This document shows positions 1 to 8,425 of a DNA stretch of 64,000 nucleotides, in pieces (the first letter of the stretch is position 1; every line of letters starts with the position of its first letter). Below the pieces are notes generated by a model. That model made no database searches. It saw only the letters and a list, made by a program, of their open reading frames with translations, and had not been told where the DNA came from. A program made the translations under genes and the position numbers. This DNA is from Thermaurantimonas aggregans. Lineage in GTDB: Bacteria > Bacteroidota > Bacteroidia > Flavobacteriales > Schleiferiaceae. Location of the stretch: positions 1 to 64,000 of the forward strand of contig NZ_BHZE01000014.1 in assembly GCF_003851885.1 (NCBI RefSeq). The letters run 5' to 3'.

Positions 1-92
1 AATCAATTTTTTGAAATATCACTACCAAAAACCTGCTTTAAGTCTAATTCATTTTTTGTAACATTAAATACCATTTAAAAACTGATAAAAAA

Positions 93-125
93 AAGCTGCC
101 CTCTTTTAGGACAGCTTCTTTTTTT
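93..125. terminator. Intrinsic terminator, probably bidirectional
   Basis: Arms at 93-102 and 108-117 pair with one mismatch around a CTTTT loop. A-rich sequence lies on the left and a T-run on the right, so either strand ends in a U-tract. It lies just past the PID-CTERM gene and would end that minus-strand operon. Confidence 0.8.
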
Positions 126-146
126 TTGGAATAACTTACATTTCGA

Positions 147-305
147 TTATTTATTTTTCCTGAACTTTGATATTCCTAGAGCAGCACCTGAAGCAATCAG
201 TAGGGCACTTATCCCGTCAATGGGTGTTGGATTGTTGGGCATACCTGGCTGAGCCATTACACCGATACCAATCAATAAAACTGCAAGTAAAAGTATTTTT
301 TTCAT
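147..305 (-). CDS. PID-CTERM sorting-domain mini-protein
   Basis: A 52-residue protein. Residues 1-19 are a signal peptide (MKKILLLAVLLIGIG...AQ). After a short Pro/Asn linker comes the motif PIDGISALLIASGAALG, a hydrophobic segment, and a basic tail (KFRKNK). This layout (short motif, transmembrane stretch, positive tail) is that of the PID-CTERM sorting signal of Bacteroidota. Almost the whole mature protein is the sorting signal. The gene starts 2 bases after the stop of the upstream T9SS-protein gene, so the two are co-transcribed and end at the hairpin at 93-125. The function of such minimal PID-CTERM proteins is unknown to me. Confidence 0.8.
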   Translation of the reverse strand: MKKILLLAVLLIGIGVMAQPGMPNNPTPIDGISALLIASGAALGISKFRKNK

Positions 306-307
306 GA

Positions 308-3300
308 CTATCGCACAAATTTTAAGGTTGTTTCTGTTCCTTCGATGTTGGCTCTTACCACATACACTCCTTGGCGCAACATACTTAGGTCAAAGGTAAG
401 GTGCTGACCGGCTGAAGCAGTGAATTTCTTTTCGAAAACCCGTTTACCTGTCATATCGACGAGGAAAAATTCTCCACGAGCAGCAGTTGGGCTCATTACT
501 ATGTGAAGTGTTTCTCCAGATGCCCAGATTTGCGAAGCTTTATTAAGAGCACCTTCATCTACTCCGATAAGGTTTTCTGCAAGGTGTAGTGTAAAGCGGT
601 GATGACTACCCGTAGTAGGCTGATAGAAGCTGTATGGACCATCTTCGATTTTCACAAATTGATTAGTCACGTGGTCTTCGAGCCAGGCATGATATCCATT
701 TGGTAATCCCAAGGCTTCAAGCTCTATGGTCATCACTGATGGCTTGCCGCAGTACACGTGCAGAGGTATCTGCTTGCTGCCGGTTATCAGACTTCTGCTG
801 TCTACAGCTAAGGGCTTATTACCTGCGATGGTGTAGAAAGAAATGCGTGTAGGGTCGCCTTTTAGTTTTTCGCTGTCATAGGTATTTTCATATCCATCTG
901 TGGCCTCGCTGCGGAAGTAGATGCGCAGTTCATCAGTGCTTCCATCTGCTCTGCTGAGCTTTAGCCATGCGTGGTCTATTGAGATCTGCGGCTTTGCCTG
1001 AGCCGGATTTACACTAGTGCTCTGATTTGCTGGTACTACAGTCACATTACCACCAGTGGAAGTCGCCCGTACCCAAAATGCCTGCATAGGCGCTATAGTG
1101 AAGGGAGTGGGGTCTGTAAAATTGTAAGTAGTGAAATTTCCGGTGGTAGGATTGTAGATGTAGGCTGTGCCGACTGCACTTGATACTGAAGTGGTCTGAA
1201 GATTTAATGGAGCCAAATATGGATTTACAATAAGATTCCAACCATCAGTATGAGAGCCGATTATATTGGTAAAAGTTGGGGTATTGGTATAACCGAGACT
1301 GATGGATGGCGATGGATTAGCCGGGCTCATGCTAATATTCACCAGATTTTGGGTAGTCAAATTTCGAGTGATGATACCGTGTTGGTTTTCGCCCATGTAG
1401 ATCACATAACCTTGATTAGGGAGAAATGTCTCAGTAGTAATGCTTGTCGGATATACATAGTCACCGGTATTGGGATTCCAGCGTGCTATCGGTAGTGGTG
1501 ATGCTGCGGAGAAAAACGCGGGACTGCCTCCATCAAATTGACTCATTGCAACCCCAGGCATTGGAAAGCCAATGCTAAACCAACGGCCATTTTTACCATC
1601 ATTGAAGTCGCTTGATAGAGGATTTGTATTAGCTGCTCCGGCCGGGAAAAATGCTTGTCTTGTGATGGTGCCTGTGCCGCTTAGTGTACAATTGGAGCAT
1701 ATTACTAATTTGGCATATTCCGTGGCGTCTGCTTCTAAGGTGAGGGTGCCATGTACGACTATTTTTGAATTGTTGGCCGTAGAGATAAATCCATTTTTTC
1801 GAATGGTGATGTTTTCTGTTCCTGTGCCGAATTGTACACCTATGGTGGCATTGTCAATGATTACGTAGTCAAGGGTAAAATCACTGCCTTGAAAAGTCTG
1901 CGTGCCGGAGGTATTATTGGTAAAAAAGATTGCGCGGTTGTTGGTATTGAGCGTCCCTCCCGCAGATTTATGAATTCCTCCTCCAACTCCCAAAAATTCG
2001 ATATCACCACCTATTACTGTCGATAGATTTACAACTCCAGAAATCTGGAGCAAACCTTTTGAAACTATTTTTCGATTACTGTTATTCATGTTTAAGGTTC
2101 CATGGACATTAATGCCTGAACCATTTATTACAAAATCATAAGGCACTGTCGTGTTGGTAAAATTGAATGTAGAGGCAGTGTTTATAATCAGCTGATTGCC
2201 AACAGCACGATTGAGATTGGTGAAATTGACTGTAGTAGGGTCTGTTCCGTTACCAACGATAACGTTAAATGGATATCCAGGGTCAGTACCCACGATACCG
2301 GTACCTAAATGACTCCATTCCAAACCAGGAGAATAACTTGGAGCGAGGTATTGCAGCCAAGAACCATACGCGTAGATGGGTGCATATCCGCTCACAAAAC
2401 CACCTGATTTTATTTTCAGACTATTACCAATGGTCACGTTGGTATCCAAGATGAGATTTCCATTAATGGTTATTTCTCCATTCATATAAAAGTTAGCGGG
2501 AAGTCTGCCTGTTCCTGTAAAAGTAAAATTGGTTCCATTGGTTATAAAATTAGAAGCTATACCAACTAGGGCGGCATCATTTACAAATTCTACTGAAGAA
2601 AAGGAAAAATCAATTTTCCCATTACCAATTAATTCAATGGAATCAAGATTCAATGGAGAAGGTAGGCTACTTGCATTAAGCTCTACACTGTCTTCCACCT
2701 GGATGCGTGCACCAGAGGGAGGTATTACATTTCCTCGCCATGTAGAAGCATTGGTGTAGGGTAGAATACCTGCAGTAGCAATGGTGCGATAAGCCGGTTG
2801 AACGGTAAAGGTGTAGTTGGGGCCGGAGTTGTTATTGAAATGTATTGTGCGCAAGTCGTAAAAGAGGCTTGACTCACCGCCTGTGATCGTTCCAATGGAA
2901 GAACTGAATACGTAGAACGCAATGCTTTGATTGGGCAACACATTGAAGGTAGCTGTTCCAGTAGTACCTGTAATGGTGAAGGGAGTAATGTTACTGGATG
3001 CAAAGTTGTTAGTCGTCCAGCGCAGGTAAAAGTATTCGTCGGATGCCGGAGTGCCGCTGAGGGTAATGGTTACGGTAAGTTCACCGGGATAAACGCTGGT
3101 TAGCGGTTGAGAGGTGGTAACGGCAGTGATGGTACGCGGCTCACCGCTGGTTTCCATAAAGATGGCTTGTGTGCTATCGTATCCAATGTTTCTGAAATTG
3201 ACGGTGTACCACTTTCCGTTGGTGAGAGTTACCGTATTATCGGGTCCAGAGTTGTAAGAATAGGTCTGTACAGTATTCATAGACACAGCTACGTTAGCCC

Positions 3301-3598
3301 ATTTATTGGCATAAGGTGTTGCTAAGGGGCCGCTGGTAAACAACCATGTGTAATTACCTCCTACAAGGTCTCCACCGGAAGAGGCTACGCTAAAAATGGT
3401 TTGGTAAATGTTTGTTCCTAAGCCGGTTTTGATTTGAATGCGTCCGCCACTTACCTGAACTCCGCCTATGGCAGGGTTGGTAGGTGGATTACTCCAGGAG
3501 TTCCAGTTTCCAGGCATATTTAAACCTTCGGGGGCAAAAATTTGCCCATACGAAAGAATGCTTATACAAAATAAGAAAAATAAGTAAAGTTTTTTCAT
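308..3598 (-). CDS. Secreted protein with T9SS type A C-terminal sorting domain
   Basis: A 1096-residue secreted protein. Residues 1-18 form a signal peptide ending near SYGQ. The body is rich in Thr, Asn, Ser and Gly, with repeated beta-strand-like segments (several INGN/VHGTL/ITNGT-type stretches around 300-650) that suggest a beta-helix or adhesin-like fold. The last ~75 residues have the T9SS type A pattern (FFLVDMTGKRVFEKK, then LRQGVYVVRA, ending LKFVR), so it should cross the outer membrane by the T9SS and be anchored or released. No catalytic motif was recognised. A TACTTTTG element sits 18 bp upstream inside an inverted repeat. Exact role unknown; an adhesin or matrix protein is a guess. 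Confidence 0.85.
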   Translation of the reverse strand: MKKLYLFFLFCISILSYGQIFAPEGLNMPGNWNSWSNPPTNPAIGGVQVSGGRIQIKTGLGTNIYQTIFSVASSGGDLVGGNYTWLFTSGPLATPYANKWANVAVSMNTVQTYSYNSGPDNTVTLTNGKWYTVNFRNIGYDSTQAIFMETSGEPRTITAVTTSQPLTSVYPGELTVTITLSGTPASDEYFYLRWTTNNFASSNITPFTITGTTGTATFNVLPNQSIAFYVFSSSIGTITGGESSLFYDLRTIHFNNNSGPNYTFTVQPAYRTIATAGILPYTNASTWRGNVIPPSGARIQVEDSVELNASSLPSPLNLDSIELIGNGKIDFSFSSVEFVNDAALVGIASNFITNGTNFTFTGTGRLPANFYMNGEITINGNLILDTNVTIGNSLKIKSGGFVSGYAPIYAYGSWLQYLAPSYSPGLEWSHLGTGIVGTDPGYPFNVIVGNGTDPTTVNFTNLNRAVGNQLIINTASTFNFTNTTVPYDFVINGSGINVHGTLNMNNSNRKIVSKGLLQISGVVNLSTVIGGDIEFLGVGGGIHKSAGGTLNTNNRAIFFTNNTSGTQTFQGSDFTLDYVIIDNATIGVQFGTGTENITIRKNGFISTANNSKIVVHGTLTLEADATEYAKLVICSNCTLSGTGTITRQAFFPAGAANTNPLSSDFNDGKNGRWFSIGFPMPGVAMSQFDGGSPAFFSAASPLPIARWNPNTGDYVYPTSITTETFLPNQGYVIYMGENQHGIITRNLTTQNLVNISMSPANPSPSISLGYTNTPTFTNIIGSHTDGWNLIVNPYLAPLNLQTTSVSSAVGTAYIYNPTTGNFTTYNFTDPTPFTIAPMQAFWVRATSTGGNVTVVPANQSTSVNPAQAKPQISIDHAWLKLSRADGSTDELRIYFRSEATDGYENTYDSEKLKGDPTRISFYTIAGNKPLAVDSRSLITGSKQIPLHVYCGKPSVMTIELEALGLPNGYHAWLEDHVTNQFVKIEDGPYSFYQPTTGSHHRFTLHLAENLIGVDEGALNKASQIWASGETLHIVMSPTAARGEFFLVDMTGKRVFEKKFTASAGQHLTFDLSMLRQGVYVVRANIEGTETTLKFVR

Positions 3599-3608
3599 AA
3601 GAAAAATT

Positions 3609-3631
3609 TATAGTGTCAAAAGTACACTATA
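3609..3631 (-). promoter_or_regulatory. TAnnTTTG promoter inside an 8-bp inverted repeat
   Basis: Perfect arms TATAGTGT (3609-3616) and ACACTATA (3624-3631) flank a 7-bp centre. On the minus strand TACTTTTG (3617-3624) matches the Bacteroidota -7 element and lies 18 bp upstream of the T9SS-protein ATG. The repeat could be an operator covering the promoter, or a hairpin at the start of the transcript. Confidence 0.6.
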
Positions 3632-3716
3632 GGCTCGTAGGAAAATTTTTTTTGTGGTGTGTGCCTGAAAAACTTTTTGAAACTTTCTAATTAATTAGCG
3701 AAAATAGGGTAATAAA

Positions 3717-4127
3717 TCAGGCTAACATCAATTTAATCAGGTCGGTAGTGGTGACTATGCCAATGGGTTCACCGGCGTCGTTTACCACGGGTAAGGCGTG
3801 GATGGGATTGTTTACGAAAAGTTCGGCGGCTGTGCGCACGGTGTCGGCAGGACTCAAAGCTTTGACGTGTCGGTTCATCAGTTGATCGATGGTAAACATG
3901 TCGTACACCTCGGGGCTGAAGTCATCTTCGGTAACGGCATCGGCAAAGCTGATGCGCAGAAGGTCAGTAAGGCTGAGCATTCCGACAATTTTACCGGCTT
4001 TTACCACGGGCACGTGTCTGATTTTGTGCTTTTTCATCAGCTTTTCAGCGTCGGCAGGGTGTTTTTTTACATCGATGGTGAGCACCTGCTTAGTCATTAT
4101 TTCGGTGATGGGGATGTCTAGGTTCAT
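3717..4127 (-). CDS. Two-CBS-domain protein
   Basis: A 136-residue protein made of two CBS repeats: residues ~5-60 (ITEIMTKQVLTID ... RHVPVV..GKIVGMLSLTDLL) and ~75-136 (IDQLMNRHVKALSP ... HALPVV...GEPIGIVTTTDLI). CBS pairs bind adenine nucleotides and act as energy sensors; here no effector domain is attached, so its partner is unknown. I chose the ATG at 4127 rather than an upstream TTG (4193), because the extra 22 residues resemble no part of the family. It is monocistronic, with a long repeat-bearing intergenic region upstream. Confidence 0.85.
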   Translation of the reverse strand: MNLDIPITEIMTKQVLTIDVKKHPADAEKLMKKHKIRHVPVVKAGKIVGMLSLTDLLRISFADAVTEDDFSPEVYDMFTIDQLMNRHVKALSPADTVRTAAELFVNNPIHALPVVNDAGEPIGIVTTTDLIKLMLA

Positions 4128-4404
4128 TCGTGAGGAGATTTTACAGAGTAAATGTTCTTTTAAAAGGGATGTATGAACTATGATTTGAGTCAATGTTTCG
4201 GAATTCTGAATTAAAAGTAAACTAAATCTCTGACTACCACTTCAACTAAAACTTTGAGGTAAACTTTTGATTTTAAAAGGAATAACAATTCAGCTTTCAG
4301 TGTTGAATTCTATTCGGGAAGTGTGATTTTTTTATGAAAAATCACGATTCAATTTTTCCTTAAACGGAGGTTATGAGTAATTGAGTGTAGCAGCGCAAAA
4401 AATT

Positions 4405-4560
4405 GCGTGTGGGATAGGGGCAAATATGAGCGGATAGTTGCAAGCGAAGTCAGCTATCACTAGCTTGCCTGAATTAACCCGACCCAGAGGAAGATGCTTT
4501 TAGAATCAGTGTGGGTAAACCCGAACGACTGAGCGCAACTAGGGAATTGGGGGGTACGCC
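4405..4560 (+). repeat. Dispersed intergenic repeat, copy 1
   Basis: About 150 bp that align, with small gaps, to the reverse complement of 11426-11570. The best core is GACCCAGAGGAAGATGCTTT at 4481-4500, followed by TAGAATCA. Both copies begin with GTGNGGGATA, have AGCGGAT nearby, share an AAACCC-AACGACTGA block and end in ACGCC. There is no open reading frame in it. It fills most of the 484-bp gap between lepA and the CBS gene. Two imperfect, oppositely oriented intergenic copies suggest a REP-like or structured-RNA element. Confidence 0.65.
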
Positions 4561-4580
4561 AATAAAAAAACAAAGAAAAA

Positions 4581-4606
4581 TAAAAAATGGCCCGCAGAAC
4601 GGGCCT
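4581..4606 (-). terminator. Intrinsic terminator of lepA
   Basis: Inverted repeat GGCCCG (4589-4594) and CGGGCC (4600-4605) with a 5-base loop, followed on the minus strand by a T-rich tract. It lies just downstream of the lepA stop. Confidence 0.85.
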
Positions 4607-4611
4607 GTTTG

Positions 4612-6408
4612 TTAATCGTTGAGCTTAAGAACAGCCAAGAAAGCTTTTTGAGGTATTTCGACGCTGCCGATTTGTTTCATGCGCTTTTTACCTTCTTTCT
4701 GCTTTTCCAACAGTTTGCGTTTTCGGGTGATGTCACCGCCATAACACTTAGCGGTAACGTCCTTGCGAAGGGCGCTGATGGTTTCGCGGGCTATGATTTT
4801 GGAGCCTATAGCTGCTTGTATGGCGATAACAAACTGTTGGCGAGGAATGAGTTCTTTGAGTTTTTCACACATCTTTCGGCCAATGTCGTATGCATTGGAG
4901 CGGTGAACAAGGGCAGATAGGGCGTCGACAGGGTCGCCGTTGATGAGGATATCGACTTTAACGAGGTCGCTCTCGCGATAGCCAATCGGGTAGTAGTCGA
5001 ATGAAGCGTAACCGCGCGAGATAGACTTAAGCCGATCGTAGAAGTCGAAAACGATCTCGGCTAGGGGCATTTCGAAGGTGAGCTCGACGCGATCAGAGGT
5101 AAGGTATACCTGGTTCTTTAGAATGCCACGCTTGTCGATACAGAGCTTCATGATAGAACCGACGTATTCGCTTTTGGAAATGATCTGAGCCTTGATGTAG
5201 GGCTCTTCAATGCGGTCGAGTTTCACCGGATCGGGGAAGTCGGCGGGATTGTTTACCTTCACCGGTACGGTGGGGTCCTTCTTCATGTAGGCGATGTACG
5301 ATACGTTTGGCACGGTGGTGATTACGTCCATGTTAAACTCGCGGTCGAGCCGCTCTTGGACGATTTCCATGTGGAGCATGCCGAGAAAGCCGCATCGGAA
5401 GCCAAAGCCGAGGGCTGCCGATGATTCGGGCTCGAAGGTGAGGGAGGCGTCGTTGAGCCGTAGCTTTTCGAGCGATGAACGGAGCTCTTCGTACTGGTCG
5501 ATTTCTACAGGATAAACGCCCGCAAAGACCATAGGCTTTACTTCTTCAAAGCCTTCAATGGGGGCATCCGCGGGATTGTCGGCCGAAGTGATGGTGTCGC
5601 CGACTTTGACTTCGCGGGCATCTTTAATGCCGGAAACGATGTACCCTACGTCGCCGGCTGATATTTCGTCTTTGGGGTATTGCTTGAGTTGTAAGATGCC
5701 GATTTCATCTGCATTATACACCTTGTCGGTGGCCATGAATTTGACGCGCTGCCCTTTTCGTATGGTGCCATTTACTACCTTAAAGTACGCCTCTATACCG
5801 CGATAGGGATTATAAACGGAGTCGAAGATCAAGGCTTGGAGAGGCGCATTGGGATCGCCTTTGGGCGCAGGGATGCGCTTGACGATGGCTTCGAGGATTT
5901 TATCGACGCCTTGCCCCGTCTTGCCGCTGGCGGGGATGATGTCTTCTCTTTTGCAGCCTATAAGATCGATGATCTGGTCGCTTACTTCTTCGGGATTGGC
6001 GGAGGGCAAATCAATTTTGTTCAGCACGGGAATGATTTCGAGATCGTGCTCGAGGGCTAGGTATAGATTACTAATGGTTTGAGCCTGTATGCCCTGGGAG
6101 GCATCTACGATGAGCAGAGCTCCTTCGCAGGCAGCAATAGCACGAGAAACTTCGTAGCTGAAGTCCACATGGCCTGGGGTATCGATGAGGTTTAGGGTGT
6201 ATTCTTTGCCTTCGAATTTGTAGTACATCTGCACGGCATGGCTTTTAATGGTGATACCGCGTTCGCGCTCGAGGTCCATGTTGTCGAGTACCTGATCCAT
6301 TTTTTCGCGCTCACTGATGGCATTGGTCATATCGAGCAGCCGATCGGCCAGAGTGCTCTTGCCGTGGTCGATGTGTGCGATGATGCAAAAGTTTCGAATG
6401 TGCTCCAT
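4612..6408 (-). CDS. lepA: Elongation factor 4 (LepA), ribosome back-translocase GTPase
   Basis: A 598-residue translational GTPase. The N-terminus [19 protein letters not shown] is the classic LepA start with the P-loop. G3 DTPGHVDF and G4 NKIDLPS follow. The rest shows EF-G-like domains II, III and V and the LepA-specific C-terminal domain ([17 protein letters not shown]). The length equals the family norm. It acts on stalled or mispositioned ribosomes on the membrane or in the cytosol. The ATG at 6408 is preferred over an upstream TTG (6423), since family proteins begin at MEHIRN. A TACTTTTG element lies 26 bp upstream and a strong terminator follows, so it looks monocistronic. Confidence 0.97.
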   Translation of the reverse strand: MEHIRNFCIIAHIDHGKSTLADRLLDMTNAISEREKMDQVLDNMDLERERGITIKSHAVQMYYKFEGKEYTLNLIDTPGHVDFSYEVSRAIAACEGALLIVDASQGIQAQTISNLYLALEHDLEIIPVLNKIDLPSANPEEVSDQIIDLIGCKREDIIPASGKTGQGVDKILEAIVKRIPAPKGDPNAPLQALIFDSVYNPYRGIEAYFKVVNGTIRKGQRVKFMATDKVYNADEIGILQLKQYPKDEISAGDVGYIVSGIKDAREVKVGDTITSADNPADAPIEGFEEVKPMVFAGVYPVEIDQYEELRSSLEKLRLNDASLTFEPESSAALGFGFRCGFLGMLHMEIVQERLDREFNMDVITTVPNVSYIAYMKKDPTVPVKVNNPADFPDPVKLDRIEEPYIKAQIISKSEYVGSIMKLCIDKRGILKNQVYLTSDRVELTFEMPLAEIVFDFYDRLKSISRGYASFDYYPIGYRESDLVKVDILINGDPVDALSALVHRSNAYDIGRKMCEKLKELIPRQQFVIAIQAAIGSKIIARETISALRKDVTAKCYGGDITRKRKLLEKQKEGKKRMKQIGSVEIPQKAFLAVLKLND

Positions 6409-6434
6409 TATCCTACTGTGCAATAAAAGTTTGG

Positions 6435-6442
6435 CAAAAGTA
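6435..6442 (-). promoter_or_regulatory. Putative lepA promoter -7 element
   Basis: TACTTTTG on the minus strand, 26 bp upstream of the lepA ATG. It matches the Bacteroidota consensus TAnnTTTG. No clear -33 element was seen. Confidence 0.5.
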
Positions 6443-6562
6443 CGATGCTATGCAGGTATAACTTGATTTGGGAGTTGCTGGTTCGTTCAAAATTTTACAG
6501 AGTAGGTTTATCCTGGTTCTGTGCGATGGAAGTTATGCTTAAGTAAAGACTTTTTAGACGAA

Positions 6563-6604
6563 TGAAAAAAGCCCGAATGGATTCTGTGAAGACCATTCGG
6601 GCTT
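6563..6604 (-). terminator. Intrinsic terminator of the dehydrogenase-nusB-yajC operon
   Basis: Perfect 12-bp arms AAGCCCGAATGG (6569-6580) and CCATTCGGGCTT (6593-6604) with a 12-base loop, followed on the minus strand by six Ts. It lies 20 bp after the yajC stop. Confidence 0.9.
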
Positions 6605-6623
6605 TGGTAAAGTATAAGAGGTG

Positions 6624-6992
6624 CTACTTTTTTTTGGATGAGTCTTCTGCCTCTTCTTTTTTAGAGCCAAGCACTGATGCATTTACGTCGTTGTAAATCT
6701 GGCTTAGCTCTTTAGAAATGGCATTTTTGTTAATTTTCAAGCGGCTGTTTTCACTTTCAATGATCACGTAGTTGTCACCTACCTCTTGCACCTTACCATG
6801 AATGCCAGCGGCTGTTACGATGCGCATGCCTTTTACGACCGATTCTGCAAATTTGGCTTCTTCTTTCTGGCGCTTCACCTGCGGACGTATCATGAAAAAG
6901 TAAAGCACAACTATGAGCAGCAGAAAAGGCAGAAAAGAGCCAAGAGGTGAGGGTTGAGCCTGTAAAAAGAGTGTTAAAAGCAAGTGGTTCAT
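6624..6992 (-). CDS. yajC: Preprotein translocase subunit YajC
   Basis: A 122-residue protein with one membrane helix at residues ~18-35 (FLPFLLLIVVLYFFMIRPQ) followed at once by the YajC signature IRPQ.KRQKE. A short cytosolic beta-rich domain (GMRIVTAAGIHGKVQEV) and a charged tail (SKKEEAEDSSKKK) complete it. YajC associates with SecDF at the Sec translocon. It is the last gene of a tight operon with the DUF1573 lipoprotein, nusB and leucine dehydrogenase, and is followed by a strong terminator. The nusB-DUF1573-yajC order is common in Bacteroidota. Confidence 0.95.
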   Translation of the reverse strand: MNHLLLTLFLQAQPSPLGSFLPFLLLIVVLYFFMIRPQVKRQKEEAKFAESVVKGMRIVTAAGIHGKVQEVGDNYVIIESENSRLKINKNAISKELSQIYNDVNASVLGSKKEEAEDSSKKK

Positions 6993-7004
6993 TGTGTTGG
7001 TGGT

Positions 7005-7460
7005 TTACTGATTTTGTGGTTTTTTGCTTACTACTTCAGAAGTGATTTTGAGAATTTTGGTGTTGGGCACTGTGTTGGCAATGAGTGTTACCGTTTTGTC
7101 TTGACGGCCTGCGCGATTGCTGCTATCAAAAGAGACTTTGATTACGCCTTTTTTTCCGGGCATTACAGGGTCGCGTGGGTATTCAGGCACGGTGCATCCG
7201 CAGCTGCCTTGCGCGCTTGTGATTACAAGGGGTGCTTTGCCTGCGTTGGTAAAGACAAATTCATGAGTCACGACGGTTCCTTCTTCGATGATGCCAAAGT
7301 CGTGCTCTTCTGACTCAAACTGGAAAACCGGCTGATCGTCAGCAGTGACGACATCTGTCGTTACAGTGCCCGATTTCTTGATTTTGCTGCTAGCGCTATC
7401 GCAAGAGATGGCTGTGCTGATAGCCAATGACAAGAGAAAGAAAATGCGGATATACTTCAT
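7005..7460 (-). CDS. DUF1573 domain lipoprotein
   Basis: A 151-residue protein. Residues 1-20 are a lipoprotein signal peptide with Cys20 in TAISC. Residues ~45-145 form a DUF1573 domain, an Ig-like fold of the ASPM/SPD-2/Hydin kind: HDFGIIEEGTVVTHEFVFTN, then SCGCTVPEYP, then PGKKGVIKVSFD. The paired cysteines of SCGCT are typical. It is probably anchored to a membrane facing the periplasm; the biochemical role of the family is unknown. It lies 12 bp upstream of yajC and downstream of nusB in one operon. Confidence 0.9.
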   Translation of the reverse strand: MKYIRIFFLLSLAISTAISCDSASSKIKKSGTVTTDVVTADDQPVFQFESEEHDFGIIEEGTVVTHEFVFTNAGKAPLVITSAQGSCGCTVPEYPRDPVMPGKKGVIKVSFDSSNRAGRQDKTVTLIANTVPNTKILKITSEVVSKKPQNQ

Positions 7461-7490
7461 AGCTTTCTGGTATTTAGTTTGGGAAATTTT

Positions 7491-8423
7491 TCATTCTTGT
7501 AACAAACCTCTGCCGGTTTTAATTAAAAGGTTTTGTTCTGCCAATTCTTGGGCAATTTTGTCAATGATTCCGTTGATGAAAATGCGGCTCTTTGGGGTGG
7601 AATAAAGCTTTGCCAAGTCGAGATATTCGTTGATGGTGACTTTCACAGGAATTTCTTCAAAATACATAAACTCACACAGAGCCATTTTCATCAAAATCAT
7701 GTCAGAAACATTTACTCTTTCAGGCTCCCAATTGGCTATTTTCTTTATGATCAGACTCTCGAAATAGGCGTCATTTTCAATGGTTTTCTGATAAAGATTT
7801 TTTGCCATTTCACGGTCTGATTCGTCCTTGAAGAGCTCTGGAAGAATGTTTTGTTTGTCGTCCCAAATGTTTTGTAGAGTTTGATAAACGAGCATTTGGG
7901 CAGGTTCAAGCTCTTCAGACCAGTGAATGTTTTTGTCTTCGTAGAGCTGATGAACCAATTCGTTGTTTGCGAAGGCCGTACTGTATACCCAAACAATGAA
8001 TTCAAAATCGTTCATGGAAGAGGTGCCATTCATGTACTGCTGAAATTCCTCAGCTTTGATCAAGTTTTGATAAATTCGTTGAATCAATTCGCGATCGTCG
8101 CCCCATTGAATTTTGCGTTTTTCAAAGAGCAGCTGTAATGCTTTATTTTCTACTAAATGTAAGAAAATTTTATTGTTTACAAAGCGAAGGTTAGGATGCA
8201 GGTCTTCGTAGGTAGGTTTTACCTTTTGCTTCCGACGTTCAATGATTTCGAGGTTGGTATTTCGAAGTTCCAATAGTCCTTTTACTTCGAATAGAAAAAG
8301 GTCATAAATGGCCTCGAAACTTTTAAACAAGTTCGATAATCCTACCTGAATATCGATCGGGGCGTGATGGTGTGCAAAAAGGGCTTGGAAAGTTTTAATC
8401 CGTATCTGACGACGTGTGAGCAT
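7491..8423 (-). CDS. nusB: Transcription antitermination factor NusB
   Basis: A 310-residue protein, about twice the length of E. coli NusB, which is normal in Bacteroidota. The N-terminus MLTRRQIRIKTFQALFA is typical of NusB, and the C-terminal ~130 residues hold the all-helical RNA-binding fold (ILMKMALCEFMYFEEIPVKV, then TINEYLDLAKLYST, then FINGIIDKI). It binds boxA RNA with NusE during rRNA transcription. It starts 2 bases after the leucine dehydrogenase stop and lies 30 bp upstream of the DUF1573 gene. Confidence 0.95.
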   Translation of the reverse strand: MLTRRQIRIKTFQALFAHHHAPIDIQVGLSNLFKSFEAIYDLFLFEVKGLLELRNTNLEIIERRKQKVKPTYEDLHPNLRFVNNKIFLHLVENKALQLLFEKRKIQWGDDRELIQRIYQNLIKAEEFQQYMNGTSSMNDFEFIVWVYSTAFANNELVHQLYEDKNIHWSEELEPAQMLVYQTLQNIWDDKQNILPELFKDESDREMAKNLYQKTIENDAYFESLIIKKIANWEPERVNVSDMILMKMALCEFMYFEEIPVKVTINEYLDLAKLYSTPKSRIFINGIIDKIAQELAEQNLLIKTGRGLLQE

Positions 8424-8425
8424 AG

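Noticed and set aside
1572-2026. Plus-strand open frames within the T9SS protein gene
   Set aside because: They are antisense to a gene with a clear signal peptide and sorting domain, and show no motif of their own.
5294-6082. Several plus-strand open frames opposite lepA
   Set aside because: Antisense shadows of a strongly conserved gene.
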